From Prolixibacter denitrificans (GTDB lineage Bacteria > Bacteroidota > Bacteroidia > Bacteroidales > Prolixibacteraceae): a stretch of 64,000 nt of DNA. The DNA is taken from assembly GCF_003014495.1 (NCBI RefSeq), contig NZ_PYGC01000011.1, positions 1 to 64,000 of the forward strand, given 5' to 3'. Positions within the stretch are counted from its first letter, which is position 1. Every line of letters begins with the position of its first letter. The position numbers were made by a program, and so were the translations under genes. Under the pieces are notes generated by a model. That model saw only the letters and a program-made list of their open reading frames with translations, did no database searches and was not told the DNA's origin. Positions 25,632 through 35,987 of this stretch are shown here, in pieces.

Positions 25632-27332
25632 ATGAATACAAAAACAAAGACTTTTATAAAGCAGTTGGTAATATCCGTTGCACTTTTGGTTATTGCTCTT
25701 CCCGGGTATCTTCGCGCAGCTAACGAACCTGCCCAGAATGAAAAGGTTGCTTTCGTCACGGATCGTGATTTTTATGTGGCTGGCGAGAATCTGTATTTCA
25801 AAGCGTGCAATTTGTCGAATCTGGAGATGGCGGCATTGGAATGGAGCAAGGTTTTGTATGTGGAGTTGATCGACGGTAACGCCAATCCGGTTGTTCGCGA
25901 GAAGTTTACATTCGGAGAGAATGGAACAGATGGTCGAATAACCATTCCCGAGGTAATTCCTTCAGGGTACTATTACGTAATGGCTTATACCCGTTGGATG
26001 CGTAATTTTCCTGCTTCAGGATTTGCCTGGAAGATGGTGAAAATACTGAATCCCTATTCCGAAGAAGTGGTTTCGGGAAACGATTCCCTGAAGGTGGACG
26101 CGAGTGGAAATTGGAAGGTGGAAAGAGATTCGACCGCTCATCAAACATTTAAAAGGAGGCAAAATGTTTCGCTTGATTTGTTGCTTCCTGATGTTAATGA
26201 TCCAACTTGTACAACAACTGTTTCGGTCGTGCGTAAGGGCAGTCATGTGGCTTATCATCAACAGATGGACGTTCGCGATCCTGATTACGATAAAGTAACC
26301 GGGGATACGATTGTCTTCATTCCGGAAACACGAGGAGTGAGTGTAAACGGCAGGGTTGTAAATAGAAATACTGGAAAACCTGTGGCTTACGCCCGGATTA
26401 ACCTCTCAGTTTTAGGTGGCGAAGGCAATTTTCATGGAACCTACAGTCGTTCAGACGGGACTTTCCACTTTGCTATTTTAGATGAGTATGGTAACCGGGA
26501 ATTATTTATGTCGGTCGAAAAAGACAGTGTTCCCTGTAAATTATTGGTTGACAATGACTTTATTCAGAGGAGGTTGGCAGTTCCTAATATGAAATTTCGG
26601 TTGACGCCGGCTGAGAGAAAGATGGCGGAGCGGATGATGATCAGTCAGCAGTTGGCCAGTAATTTTAGGTTGAGAACAAAGCCTGATTCAATGAAAGCGA
26701 AGAAGAATGAAGAATATTTCTTTGGAAAGCCGGTTTTTCATACTGATCTGGATAAATACATCAAGCTGCCAACGCTTGAAGAGGTTTTCTACGAGTTGGT
26801 TCCCAGTGTTGTAGTAGTTCGTCATCACGGAGTGCCCCGGTTCTTTGTAGCGGGCGACCATTCCGATTTGAGACTCTATCCACCTCTTGTGTTGCTTGAC
26901 CGGGTGCCGTTGTCAGATATGAATAATATTCTCTCCATTCCTCCGGAGCGAATCAAATCCATAGATGTAGTTAACGCAACCTACCAGCGTGGTGATTTGA
27001 TTTATGGAGGAATTATCAGCATGAAATCGCGACAAGACGATTTGGCGGGAATTGATTTGCCGGAAAGTTCTTTCTTTCTCGAGTTTCAAACGCTCGATCA
27101 AGCGGACAGTTTACATCTCCTAACGGATGTGGAAGGGGCTGGCTCGCCGAATATCCCAATGATGGGAAATACGTTGTATTGGAACTCTGATTTGACGGTT
27201 GATAAAGACAATAAGGTTCATGTTTCGTTCGATACAGGTGATGAAACAGGCGATTTCGAAGTTTGGCTGACTTCCATAACGATAGAAGGGAAAGTTTCTG
27301 AACGATGTGTGCCGATTACGATTACCCGATAG
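25632..27332 (+). CDS. MG2-domain protein with carboxypeptidase-regulatory and TonB plug-like segments
   Basis: A 566-residue precursor with a signal peptide (about 1-30, PGYLRAANE). An alpha-2-macroglobulin MG2-like beta-sandwich covers about 35-125 (VAFVTDRDFYVAGENLYFKA and PSGYYYVMAYTRWM). A CarboxypepD_reg-like domain spans about 228-300 (VNGRVVNRNTGKPVAYARI). A TonB-plug-like segment lies at about 415-475 (PPLVLLDRVPLSDMNNILSIP, then IYGGIISMKSR), with no barrel. Such proteins recur in Bacteroidota next to receptor/DUF4249 genes. The function is unknown; it probably assists the receptor in the periplasm. It is the last gene before a strong terminator. Confidence 0.85.
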   Translation: MNTKTKTFIKQLVISVALLVIALPGYLRAANEPAQNEKVAFVTDRDFYVAGENLYFKACNLSNLEMAALEWSKVLYVELIDGNANPVVREKFTFGENGTDGRITIPEVIPSGYYYVMAYTRWMRNFPASGFAWKMVKILNPYSEEVVSGNDSLKVDASGNWKVERDSTAHQTFKRRQNVSLDLLLPDVNDPTCTTTVSVVRKGSHVAYHQQMDVRDPDYDKVTGDTIVFIPETRGVSVNGRVVNRNTGKPVAYARINLSVLGGEGNFHGTYSRSDGTFHFAILDEYGNRELFMSVEKDSVPCKLLVDNDFIQRRLAVPNMKFRLTPAERKMAERMMISQQLASNFRLRTKPDSMKAKKNEEYFFGKPVFHTDLDKYIKLPTLEEVFYELVPSVVVVRHHGVPRFFVAGDHSDLRLYPPLVLLDRVPLSDMNNILSIPPERIKSIDVVNATYQRGDLIYGGIISMKSRQDDLAGIDLPESSFFLEFQTLDQADSLHLLTDVEGAGSPNIPMMGNTLYWNSDLTVDKDNKVHVSFDTGDETGDFEVWLTSITIEGKVSERCVPITITR

Positions 27333-27358
27333 AGAAAGCATATAGTAAATAAAAAAAA

Positions 27359-27390
27359 GCGGAGCCATTTTTTAATGGTTCCGCTTTTTG
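27359..27390. terminator. Bidirectional intrinsic terminator
   Basis: GCGGAGCCATT (27359-27369) pairs with AATGGTTCCGC (27374-27384), one G-T pair, with an A-run before and a T-run after. It ends the receptor operon on the plus strand and sucB on the minus strand. Confidence 0.9.
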
Positions 27391-27412
27391 CGTCATATGT
27401 TGGTTGCAATAT

Positions 27413-28699
27413 CTACAAGTCGAGAAGTAATTCTTCCGGCGAACTTCCGCCAAATAGCAATTTCTCCGGATTTTCGATGAATTCCTTTAAGTGAACGAGG
27501 AAACCGACAGAGTCTTTCCCATCGATAACCCTGTGGTCATACGAAAGGGCGATGTACATCATTGGACGAATTTCCACTTTGCCATTCACAGCAATAGGCC
27601 GCTCTTTGATGGCATGCATTCCCAGGATTCCGCTTTGCGGCGGATTAATGATCGGAGTCGACATCAGTGAACCAAATACGCCCCCATTGGTAATGGTAAA
27701 AGTTCCACCGGTCATTTCTTCAATGGTTAATTTACGGTTACGGGCTTTGGCAGCCAGTTCTTTAATCTCCAGTTCAATTTCAGGAATCGATTTGGTTTCC
27801 ACATTGCGGACAATTGGAACCATCAACCCCTTGGGCGTCATCACAGCAATACCGACATCGTGGTAACGTGGTGTGACAATTTCATCGCCTTCAATCATGG
27901 AATTGACGCCTGGATGCTGCTTCAGTGCTTCGCTGACCGCTTTGGTGAAGAAAGACATGAATCCCAGCTTGAAACCGTGTTTTTCAACAAATCTTTCCTG
28001 GTAAGTCTTACGCAATTGCATCACGTTAGTCATGTCCAGCTCGTTGAACGTGGTCAACATGGCTGTTTCGTTCTTCACGGAAACGAGACGCTGACTGAGC
28101 TTCTTACGCAGTGAACTCATGGTTTGCCGGTCCTCTTCGCGACTCGCTTCGGGCTTTTGCATTGCCGGATGGTTTTTTAAGGTATCGGCGGCAGTTTCCA
28201 CATCCTTACGGGAAAGACGACGCAAACCTTCGAGAACTTCTTCTATGGATAAGCCTTCGGCTTCCATCACAGCTTTGGCTGCCGGAGTTGTTTTTACATG
28301 AGATACATCGTCTCCGGAAGACTTCGGCGTTTCAGGCTTTTTCTCAGTTTTGGGTGGTTCCGGTTTTTTTGTTTCTGCTTCGGTTTTCTTTTCCTCTGCA
28401 GGAGCTTTCTTCTTCTCCTCAGCCTTAGGTTCTTCTTTTGGTTTAGCCGGAGCTTCTCCTGCTTTGTCCGTATCAATGGTACAAGCAACGGCGCCGACTT
28501 CGATGGAATCGCCCTCTTCTGCTTTAATACTCACTGCTCCCGCTTCGCTTGCAATGAGAGACAGGGTGGCTTTATCTGATTCAATCTCCGCTATTTCCTG
28601 GTCCTTTTCTACTATATCACCGTCAGAAACAAGCCAACTTCCTATTTCCACTTCGGTGATGGATTCACCCGGACTCGGTACTTTTATTTCGATGATCAT
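27413..28699 (-). CDS. sucB: 2-oxoglutarate dehydrogenase E2, dihydrolipoyl succinyltransferase
   Basis: A 428-residue E2 subunit. The N-terminal lipoyl domain (1-75) has the lipoylated lysine in ESDKA (K43). A long Ala/Pro/Glu/Lys linker follows (about 78-130). A short segment [20 protein letters not shown] sits where the E1/E3-binding domain belongs but is poorly conserved. The catalytic domain ends with [17 protein letters not shown], carrying the active-site His and Asp. It passes succinyl from lipoamide to CoA in the TCA cycle. It lies 41 bases downstream of the E1 gene in one operon. No E3 (lpd) gene is in the window. Confidence 0.94.
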   Translation of the reverse strand: MIIEIKVPSPGESITEVEIGSWLVSDGDIVEKDQEIAEIESDKATLSLIASEAGAVSIKAEEGDSIEVGAVACTIDTDKAGEAPAKPKEEPKAEEKKKAPAEEKKTEAETKKPEPPKTEKKPETPKSSGDDVSHVKTTPAAKAVMEAEGLSIEEVLEGLRRLSRKDVETAADTLKNHPAMQKPEASREEDRQTMSSLRKKLSQRLVSVKNETAMLTTFNELDMTNVMQLRKTYQERFVEKHGFKLGFMSFFTKAVSEALKQHPGVNSMIEGDEIVTPRYHDVGIAVMTPKGLMVPIVRNVETKSIPEIELEIKELAAKARNRKLTIEEMTGGTFTITNGGVFGSLMSTPIINPPQSGILGMHAIKERPIAVNGKVEIRPMMYIALSYDHRVIDGKDSVGFLVHLKEFIENPEKLLFGGSSPEELLLDL

Positions 28700-28740
28700 C
28701 TTTCGGTACTTTTTTGATGAATTGTGATTGTTTTGGGGTT

Positions 28741-31470
28741 TTATTTAAAAACGGCTTCCAGGATTCGTTCGAGGCGTCGTTTATGTTGTTCCATTAATCC
28801 TCCGGCCGGACTGGCGCTTTCCGGACGGGAAATCACGTCAAGATTCAGGCCCGGATATTTACGGGTAATGTATGGCCAGGCTCCCATGTTTTCAGGTTCA
28901 TCCTGAACCCAAAGTTTGCTCTTGGCATTTTTATTTTCATAGATAATACTCCTGACGGCTTCGGCCGGAAACGGGTACAGTTGTTCGATGCGGATAATTG
29001 CCACATCATTTTTCTTCAGTTCTTCCCGCCGTTCCAGCAATTCGTAATAAATCTTTCCGGAAGTAAATACCAGCTTGGAGGCTTTTCCCGGTTTAACCGT
29101 TTCATCCGGGATAAGCGGCTGGAATCTTCCGTTTGCCAAATCTTCGAAAGTAGATATGACTTTCGGATGGCGCAACAGGCTTTTCGGGGTGAAAATTACC
29201 ATTGGTATACGGAAATCCCACTTGACATGGCGTCGTAACATATGAAATAAACTGGCAGGAGTGGTTGGGACCATTACCTGCATGTTATTACCGGCAGCCT
29301 GCGCGAGCATACGCTCAATACGACCGCTGGAGTGTTCCGGGCCCTGGCCTTCGTAACCGTGTGGTAACATGAGTACCAAGCCATTCATCATTCCCCACTT
29401 TTCACCTGCCGAGGAAATGTATTGGTCGATGATTACCTGTGCTACGTTGCTGAAATCACCAAATTGCGCTTCCCAAATGGTCAATCCTTTTGGACAGGCG
29501 AGGGCATAACCATATTCGAATCCCATGGCTGCATATTCGTTCAGCGGGGAATTATAAATGTGGAATGGAGCCTGATTTTCACCAATGTGTTTAAGTGGGA
29601 AGTATTTTTCGTCTGTAGCTTCCATCACCAGAGCTGCGTGACGGTGGGCAAATGTACCGCGTTCGCTGTCTTGTCCGCCCATGCGAACCGGATGTCCTTC
29701 GAGCAACAACGCAGCATAGGCCAGCAATTCACCCATGGCCCAGTCGAGCCTGTTTTCGGATGCTGCTTTTTTCCTGTCGTTGAGGAGCTTGATAATTTTT
29801 CTGAAAAAGCTCTTATCGTCCGGAAGGGTATTCATCTTTTCGGCGACAGCCTTCAGTTGGTCAATATCGTAACCGGTGTCGGTATCGTGATCCGACTCGG
29901 ACGGCTCCGGCAAACGGTAATTCTTATACTCATCCAGTAAGAACCGTTCAATACGAAGCTTTTGAATATGCTGACTCTCTTCGTATTTTACTTCGAGCGA
30001 TTGATTGAAATCATCAATTTCCTTTTTGATCTCTTCGTTGGTCATGATACCTTTTTGTATCAGTTTTTCAGCGTAGAGATCACGCGGATTGGGATGACTG
30101 GCAATGGCTTTGTACAGCGTAGGCTGTGTAAAACGGGGTTCATCACCTTCGTTGTGTCCGTATTTCCGGTAGGAAAGAATGTCGATGAAAATATCGGATT
30201 CAAATTGCTGCCGGAATTCCATCGCCAGTTTGATGGTAAAGATGAGCGCTTCCACATCATCGCCGTTGACGTGGAAAACAGGAGAACGCGTAACCTTTGC
30301 CACGTCGGTGCTGTAAGTACTCGAACGGGCATCAAGGTAATTGGTCGTAAAACCAACCTGGTTGTTTAATACCATGTGAATCGTACCTCCGGTTTTGTAG
30401 CCTTTGAGCTGCGACATCTGCACCGTTTCGTAAACGACTCCCTGACCGGCAATAGCGGCATCTCCGTGAATGACAATAGGAGCCAGTTTTTTGAAGTCTT
30501 TACCATATTCGTGGTCCAGTTTGGCCCGTGCTACACCTTCTACCAACGGCGCTACCGCTTCAAGGTGCGATGGGTTAGGAAGAAGGTTCAGCTTTACCTT
30601 ATGGCCCTGGTCGGTGGTAACCTCGTTTTCGTAACCCAGGTGATATTTCACATCACCAAGGGCGATTCCTTCTTCGAATTCGGTTCCATAGAATTCCTTG
30701 AAAATATTCTTGTAAGGCTTTTCAACAATATTGGCCAGTACATTTAACCGGCCCCGATGGGACATCCCAATCACAAATTCCTCAATTCCCAGCTCTGCAC
30801 CGCGCTCAATAATGGCGTCCATCGCTGGAATCAAAGTTTCGGTTCCCTCGAGAGAAAAGCGCTTCTGACCGACGAACTTCTTGTGAATGAAGTTCTCGAA
30901 ACCAACTGCTAATTTGAGATGGTAGAAAATGTGTTTCCGGTTTTCGTCGGTAAACTCCTGCTGGTTTTTGGTGCCTTCCATGCGTTCGCGAAGCCACTTA
31001 ACCACTTCGGGTTTCCGCATAAAAAGATACTCCACGCCGATTGATTCACAGTACGTTGTTTCGAGATGCGCTACAATATCACGCAGTGATGCCGGCCCAA
31101 TGCCAATTTCATTTCCCGCCTGGAAAACAATGTCCAGATCAGCTTCACTTAACCCAAAATTTTCAATATCTAGTGTTGGTGAGTAAGTCCGGCGTGTCCG
31201 TACAGGATTGGTTCGGGTAAACAGGTGTCCTCGTTGTCGGTAATTGTGAATAAGGTTCAGAATCTTAAACTCTTTGTCCAGGTGTTTGCAATCCTCAGGT
31301 GTTTCGGCTTCTGCCCAAGATTGCCGGGCGAACTCGAACCCTTTGAAAAATGCTTTCCAGCTTGCATCCACATTCTCCGGATCTTCAAGGTACGCTTTGT
31401 ATAGGTCCTCTATCGCTCCAATCTCTTGGTTGCCAACCTGTGAGAATTTGTCCATGTTAGTGTTATTCAT
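28741..31470 (-). CDS. sucA: 2-oxoglutarate dehydrogenase E1 component
   Basis: From the ATG at 31470 the product has 909 residues. ATG 31455 is an alternative, and the upstream TTG at 31494 is unlikely. The N-terminal E2-binding helix ([19 protein letters not shown]) is typical of OdhA/SucA. The TPP-binding motif is seen in [17 protein letters not shown] with [29 protein letters not shown] and the C-terminal [15 protein letters not shown] are further family hallmarks. It decarboxylates 2-oxoglutarate and transfers succinyl to E2 lipoamide. It is transcribed with sucB. Confidence 0.95.
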   Translation of the reverse strand: MNNTNMDKFSQVGNQEIGAIEDLYKAYLEDPENVDASWKAFFKGFEFARQSWAEAETPEDCKHLDKEFKILNLIHNYRQRGHLFTRTNPVRTRRTYSPTLDIENFGLSEADLDIVFQAGNEIGIGPASLRDIVAHLETTYCESIGVEYLFMRKPEVVKWLRERMEGTKNQQEFTDENRKHIFYHLKLAVGFENFIHKKFVGQKRFSLEGTETLIPAMDAIIERGAELGIEEFVIGMSHRGRLNVLANIVEKPYKNIFKEFYGTEFEEGIALGDVKYHLGYENEVTTDQGHKVKLNLLPNPSHLEAVAPLVEGVARAKLDHEYGKDFKKLAPIVIHGDAAIAGQGVVYETVQMSQLKGYKTGGTIHMVLNNQVGFTTNYLDARSSTYSTDVAKVTRSPVFHVNGDDVEALIFTIKLAMEFRQQFESDIFIDILSYRKYGHNEGDEPRFTQPTLYKAIASHPNPRDLYAEKLIQKGIMTNEEIKKEIDDFNQSLEVKYEESQHIQKLRIERFLLDEYKNYRLPEPSESDHDTDTGYDIDQLKAVAEKMNTLPDDKSFFRKIIKLLNDRKKAASENRLDWAMGELLAYAALLLEGHPVRMGGQDSERGTFAHRHAALVMEATDEKYFPLKHIGENQAPFHIYNSPLNEYAAMGFEYGYALACPKGLTIWEAQFGDFSNVAQVIIDQYISSAGEKWGMMNGLVLMLPHGYEGQGPEHSSGRIERMLAQAAGNNMQVMVPTTPASLFHMLRRHVKWDFRIPMVIFTPKSLLRHPKVISTFEDLANGRFQPLIPDETVKPGKASKLVFTSGKIYYELLERREELKKNDVAIIRIEQLYPFPAEAVRSIIYENKNAKSKLWVQDEPENMGAWPYITRKYPGLNLDVISRPESASPAGGLMEQHKRRLERILEAVFK

Positions 31471-31546
31471 AAGTTGATGATAAAAATAATACAAAGATGT
31501 ACCGATATATGTTCAGTAAAATTTTAAACTTTCGTTGATGATTTTT

Positions 31547-31554
31547 CAAAGATA
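31547..31554 (-). promoter_or_regulatory. Candidate -7 box for sucA
   Basis: On the minus strand this reads TATCTTTG, an exact fit to the Bacteroidota -7 consensus TAnnTTTG. It lies 77 bases upstream of the sucA start. The -33 element is not clear. Confidence 0.4.
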
Positions 31555-31658
31555 TGTGAGGATTGATAAAAAAGTATCAACTTTACACTTCCACATCTTT
31601 TTTCCCAGTGAAAACCAATAAAGATTTAAATAGTTCTGAATTAATTGATAAAAATTTT

Positions 31659-34532
31659 ATGCGGGGATTTTTAGCGCGTTTGGCTGCCCATTTATATGAG
31701 GTTTACGGAGACAAAATTTCGGAGCAAACAATCATTTTTCCGAACCGAAGAGCCGGAATTTTTTTCAATAGTTACCTGAATAGATTGGTCTCCGAGCCGA
31801 TTTTTAGTCCGGAGATTGTTACCATCAGCGATTTTTTCGCCAGTCAGACCGATTGGCACGTGGCCGATCCGCTTACACTCGTGTTTCATCTGTATGAAAT
31901 TTACCGCGAAGTTACTGGTTCCAGTGAATCATTCGATGACTTTTATTTCTGGGGCGATATGCTCGTGAACGATTTCGACGATATTGACAAGTACAATGTC
32001 GATGCGGCCGGTCTTTTTCAGAATATTTCCGATTTGAAAGAGATTGACTTGCTTTTTCAGGACTTTGATGATGAGAGCCGGGAACATATCTCCGGTTTTT
32101 GGCGGAGCTTGAGCAACCGCGACAAAACACCGAATCAGGAGGAATTTTTGCAAATCTGGCAATCGCTTTTCCCGATTTATGAGAAATTCAGAGAGCGGCT
32201 TTTGAACGAGGGAATTGCTTACGAAGGCATGGTTTACCGTGAAACTGCCCGCCAGATTCAGGAGAAAGAGTTGCAGATTAAGCAAGATGGAGACATTATT
32301 CTAGCCGGTTTCAACGCGCTGAACCGATGCGAGGAGATCTTGTTTTCCTTCTTCCGGGAAACCGGGAAAGCAAAGTTTTTTTGGGACTACGACCGCTATT
32401 ATCTTGATGATCCGCAGCAGGAGGCAGGTTTGTTTATGCGGAAAAACCTGAAGAAGTTCCCGCAGGCGGCCTCGTTAGGCGGCGAGTCTGATTTCATGCA
32501 ACATCCGCCAAAAATAGAAATCATCAATGTTCCTTCTCAGGTGGGGCAGGCACAGGTAGCATCGAACCAGTTAATGAAAATGCCGACACCTGACCGGCAG
32601 TTCGATGATGCAGCGGTTGTATTGTGTGACGAAGGTTTGCTTCTGCCGGTCCTGGGCGCACTACCGGAGCAAATAGGCAAAGTGAACGTGACGATGGGGT
32701 TCCCGGTGAATGCCAGTCCGGCCTATAGTTTGGTAAATCAGTTGATCGAACTGCAGCGAAATATCCGTCGTCACGAAGAGTCGGTTTTCTATTATAAAAA
32801 TGTATTGGCGCTTTTAGGGCACCAGTTGGTTTCGGGAATCGAGCCAGAATTAAGCCGGAAGTTGACAGAAGAGATTATTTCGCAAAACATGGTTTACCTT
32901 CCGGCGAAGAGGTTACAGCAATCCCCGTTCTTGCGATTAATATTTCAAATTCCGCGAACGATTGACGACTATTCAGATTATTTTCTGGAAATTCTTCGTT
33001 CTGTCTTTACGAAGATGCCGTCCGATGAAAGTGAAAACCGGCATCAGTTACATAAAGAATATTTGTTCCAGCTCTATTTGGCTGTCAACCGCCTGAAGGA
33101 TGTGCTGGAAACCAGTGGTAAGAAAATTCTCGGGGATGAGAACTTTTTAACAAGAGAAACCTATTTCCGTTTTCTGGGACAATACCTGGGAGGCATTACG
33201 GTGCCTTTCGAGGGGGAACCGCTTCAGGGACTTCAGGTTATGGGAATCCTGGAAACGCGAACGCTGGACTTTCGCAACCTGGTCATTCTGTCGATGAATG
33301 ACGGCGTTATGCCCAAAACTTCAGCGAAAGCTTCTTTTATTCCCTACAATTTGAGGCGTGGTTTTGGTTTGCCTTCCGTTGAAGAAATGAATGCCATGTA
33401 TGCTTATTACTTTTATCGATTGCTTCAGCGGGCCGAGAGTGTAACGTTTGTTTATCATTCAGGTACCGAAGGACTTTTTGTCGGTGAGAAGAGCCGATAT
33501 TTGTACCAGTTGCAGATGGAAACTCCGCTGGATATTAAGGAAACGAGTGTTTCGATGGAGGTTTCCTCGCTTTCGCCTGTGCCGATTGTTGTTCAGAAGA
33601 CAGAAGATGTAATGGCTCCACTGAAGCCTTATCTTAAAGGCGAAAGGGTGCTTTCACCGAGCGCGATCGATAAGTATCTGACATGTTCGTTGCAGTTCTA
33701 TTTTCGCTACAGTGCGGGTTTGGAGGAACCTGATGAAGTAACCGAAGAAGTTGACGCCCGGATTTTTGGGAATCTGTTTCACGATACGATGGAGGCCTTG
33801 TATACTCCATTTCTCGGAAAGGAATTGAGTGCCGATGATATTCAGGGCTTGATAGACGATGAATTGAAGATTCAGGATTTGCTGCTTCAATCGTTTCGAA
33901 AAAATTATTTCAAGGGGGGAGGCAATTCCGAGGCCGTTGTCCTTCGTGGACGCAACTGGCTGGTAGGGGAGATTGTGAAGAAATATGTGCGGCAGGTGCT
34001 TGCGTTGGATAAAGAGAGAGCGCCATTTACCATCGAAGGCTTGGAGAACAAGGTGAAAGCTGATTTTCCTTTAACTGATGGAGAACGAACAGTTCTCGTC
34101 GGTGGAAAAGTCGACCGGATGGATAAGCGGGATGGAGTTCTCGAAATTCTGGATTACAAAACAGGAAAGGCCGATCTCAGTTTCACTATGCTGGATGATT
34201 TGTTCGATCAGGAAAAATCGAACCGGAACAAAGCTGCCCTGCAGACTTTGATTTATGCTTCGGTTGTTCATGCCAACAGGAAATCGGAAGGGATTATTCA
34301 AACTGGTATTTATGCTTTGCGCAGAATATTTGAAAAAGATTTTCAGCCAACGGTCACAAGCAAAGAGTTGGGGAATTTGCCGGTCAACTATGTCGAGCAT
34401 CAGGATGTATTTAAAGAAAAGTTAGTTGGTCTTCTTGAAGAAATCTTCGATACAAACATTCCTTTTATTCAGACAGAGAAGGAAGAGACCTGCCGTTATT
34501 GTCCGTATAAAAATATTTGCCGGCGAGGATAA
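31659..34532 (+). CDS. AddB-like PD-(D/E)XK nuclease/helicase-like protein
   Basis: From ATG 31659 the product has 957 residues; TTG 31563 would add an unlikely 32. The N-terminal part resembles an inactive UvrD-type helicase (TIIFPNRRAGIFFNSYL, FPVNASPAYSL). The C-terminal third is a PD-(D/E)XK nuclease: ILDYKTGKADLSF holds catalytic Asp/Lys and VGGKVDRMDKRDG precedes it. Cysteines in KYLTCSLQFYF and the final CRYCPYKNIC pattern match the iron-sulfur staple of AddB nucleases. It should process double-strand breaks for recombination with an AddA partner, which is not in the window. Flanking genes are unrelated. Confidence 0.85.
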   Translation: MRGFLARLAAHLYEVYGDKISEQTIIFPNRRAGIFFNSYLNRLVSEPIFSPEIVTISDFFASQTDWHVADPLTLVFHLYEIYREVTGSSESFDDFYFWGDMLVNDFDDIDKYNVDAAGLFQNISDLKEIDLLFQDFDDESREHISGFWRSLSNRDKTPNQEEFLQIWQSLFPIYEKFRERLLNEGIAYEGMVYRETARQIQEKELQIKQDGDIILAGFNALNRCEEILFSFFRETGKAKFFWDYDRYYLDDPQQEAGLFMRKNLKKFPQAASLGGESDFMQHPPKIEIINVPSQVGQAQVASNQLMKMPTPDRQFDDAAVVLCDEGLLLPVLGALPEQIGKVNVTMGFPVNASPAYSLVNQLIELQRNIRRHEESVFYYKNVLALLGHQLVSGIEPELSRKLTEEIISQNMVYLPAKRLQQSPFLRLIFQIPRTIDDYSDYFLEILRSVFTKMPSDESENRHQLHKEYLFQLYLAVNRLKDVLETSGKKILGDENFLTRETYFRFLGQYLGGITVPFEGEPLQGLQVMGILETRTLDFRNLVILSMNDGVMPKTSAKASFIPYNLRRGFGLPSVEEMNAMYAYYFYRLLQRAESVTFVYHSGTEGLFVGEKSRYLYQLQMETPLDIKETSVSMEVSSLSPVPIVVQKTEDVMAPLKPYLKGERVLSPSAIDKYLTCSLQFYFRYSAGLEEPDEVTEEVDARIFGNLFHDTMEALYTPFLGKELSADDIQGLIDDELKIQDLLLQSFRKNYFKGGGNSEAVVLRGRNWLVGEIVKKYVRQVLALDKERAPFTIEGLENKVKADFPLTDGERTVLVGGKVDRMDKRDGVLEILDYKTGKADLSFTMLDDLFDQEKSNRNKAALQTLIYASVVHANRKSEGIIQTGIYALRRIFEKDFQPTVTSKELGNLPVNYVEHQDVFKEKLVGLLEEIFDTNIPFIQTEKEETCRYCPYKNICRRG

Positions 34533-34564
34533 AAAAATCCCGGTCCAATTTTTCTGAACCGGGA
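34531..34564 (-). terminator. Intrinsic terminator for trmD
   Basis: TCCCGGTCC at 34538-34546 pairs with GAACCGGGA at 34556-34564. Read on the minus strand, the hairpin is followed by seven U (A-run 34531-34537). It lies 17 bases past the trmD stop and just after the AddB-like stop. Confidence 0.85.
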
Positions 34565-34581
34565 TGCTGTAGAGAATATCT

Positions 34582-35271
34582 TTATTCTTCGTCGTGTTTC
34601 TCGAGTAAATCGGGGCGGAGCTTTTTCGTTCTCTCGTATGCCTGCTCCATTTTCCAATCTTCAATCAACTGGTCATTTCCTGATAAGAGCACATCCGGAA
34701 CTTTCCAACCTTTGTAATCGGCTGGTCTCGTATAAACCGGCGGGCTAAGCAATCCGTCCTGAAAAGAATCGGTTAAGGCGGAAGTTTCGTCGGAAAGTAC
34801 GCCGGGAATTAGTCGAACAACTGCATCTGCAATAATAGCTGCGGCCAGCTCGCCTCCCGTAAGGACAAAATCGCCAACCGATATTTCGCGGGTAATCAAG
34901 TTGTCCCGCACCCGTTGATCGACGCCTTTGTAGTGCCCGCAAAGAATGATGATATTCTTTTTCAGCGAAAGCTGGTTGGCGTCGTTTTGCTCGAAACGTT
35001 TGCCATCCGGCGAAGTGAAGATGACCTCATCATACTCACGCTGGCTCTTTAATTCGTTAATTGCTTTTTCGATGGGCTCTACCATCATGACCATGCCGGC
35101 TCCTTTGCTGAAGGCGTAATCGTCTACCCGTCGGTGTTTATCAGTCGACCAATCTCTCAGGTTGTGAATATGAATTTCAGCCAATCCTTTGTCCTGAGCC
35201 CGTTTGAGAATAGAATGACCGAACGGGCTTTCCAGTAATTCAGGCAAAACGGTGATGATATCTATGCGCAT
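34582..35271 (-). CDS. trmD: tRNA (guanine-37-N1)-methyltransferase
   Basis: A 229-residue SPOUT methyltransferase. The trefoil-knot SAM site shows in [11 protein letters not shown] (about residues 112-122) and [19 protein letters not shown] (about 136-154). [18 protein letters not shown] and the interdomain FSPPVYTRP-like segment ([13 protein letters not shown]) are characteristic. It methylates G37 in tRNAs reading CNN codons and so prevents frameshifting. In this genome it is apart from rpsP/rimM/rplS, forming its own unit with a terminator. Confidence 0.97.
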   Translation of the reverse strand: MRIDIITVLPELLESPFGHSILKRAQDKGLAEIHIHNLRDWSTDKHRRVDDYAFSKGAGMVMMVEPIEKAINELKSQREYDEVIFTSPDGKRFEQNDANQLSLKKNIIILCGHYKGVDQRVRDNLITREISVGDFVLTGGELAAAIIADAVVRLIPGVLSDETSALTDSFQDGLLSPPVYTRPADYKGWKVPDVLLSGNDQLIEDWKMEQAYERTKKLRPDLLEKHDEE

Positions 35272-35288
35272 TGTCTCAAAAATTTCTA

Positions 35289-35320
35289 CAAATGTAGAAT
35301 TTCCCTTTTGAGTATCTCAA
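35289..35320 (-). promoter_or_regulatory. Candidate trmD promoter
   Basis: The minus strand carries TACATTTG (35296-35289), matching TAnnTTTG, with TTG (35320-35318) 21 bases upstream as a -33-like element. The predicted transcript start is about 10-15 bases before the trmD ATG. Confidence 0.5.
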
Positions 35321-35506
35321 TACTCCTTTTCAATTACCTTTTTTGTCTGCTTGATTTTGTGTAGTTGTGCCATAATGGCGCAATAAATTCGACAGAGATG
35401 TCAATGTGGCATTGTCTGTTTTGAAATTGATAAGATTTATGGAATGGTATATCGTTTGAATAAAGTAGGTCAGAAATTGAAAAAGCATTGAAAAAATTAA
35501 CGTAAT

Positions 35507-35513
35507 AAGGAGG
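35507..35513 (+). promoter_or_regulatory. Full Shine-Dalgarno AAGGAGG before hsp20
   Basis: AAGGAGG ends 8 bases before the ATG at 35522. Bacteroidota genes rarely use a full Shine-Dalgarno; here it fixes the start and suggests high translation of the chaperone. Confidence 0.7.
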
Positions 35514-35521
35514 AAAATATC

Positions 35522-35956
35522 ATGTTGAACTTAATGACTTACCCGAACGCACATTCGAAAATGAAATCAAATAATGATTTGTTGGACAGATTGTTTAACG
35601 ATTCGGTTTGGAACGACAGCTTTGCTTCAAGTCGTCCGAAAGCAAATGTGAAAGAAGAAAAAGATCAGTTTGTCATCGAATTGGTGGCTCCTGGTTTTAC
35701 CAAAGAACAAATCAACATAAATCTTGAGAAAGAAATTCTCACCATTAAAGGCGAATCTGAAAAAAAAGAACAAGAAGCGGCACGTTATACCACCCGCGAG
35801 TTTGTTGCGGGAGACTTCGTCCGCCGTTTCTCGATGCCTGACTCAGTTGATACTGAAAACATCACTGCAGGCTTTAGCAACGGTATTCTCGAAATCAGAT
35901 TGCCGAAACGCGAAGAGAATATTGATAGGGGACCCCGGACAATTAAGATTGGTTAA
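35522..35956 (+). CDS. Hsp20/alpha-crystallin small heat shock protein
   Basis: A 144-residue protein. The alpha-crystallin domain spans about residues 38-135. It begins KANVKEEKDQFVIELVAPGFTKEQI and has ILTIKGESEKKEQE, with the conserved ANGIL-type motif present as FSNGILEIRLPK. The C-terminal RTIKIG supplies the IxI-like tail used in oligomer contacts. It holds unfolding proteins without ATP. It is a single gene with its own terminator; heat-shock control is likely, but no CIRCE-type operator is seen. Confidence 0.95.
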   Translation: MLNLMTYPNAHSKMKSNNDLLDRLFNDSVWNDSFASSRPKANVKEEKDQFVIELVAPGFTKEQININLEKEILTIKGESEKKEQEAARYTTREFVAGDFVRRFSMPDSVDTENITAGFSNGILEIRLPKREENIDRGPRTIKIG

Positions 35957-35987
35957 CAGTAATATAGCAAGTTAGGTTTTGAATTAT

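Noticed and set aside
28298-28727. Overlapping plus-strand frames opposite sucB
   Set aside because: They are Phe/Ser/Leu-rich translations of the antisense of the E2 Lys/Glu/Pro linker.
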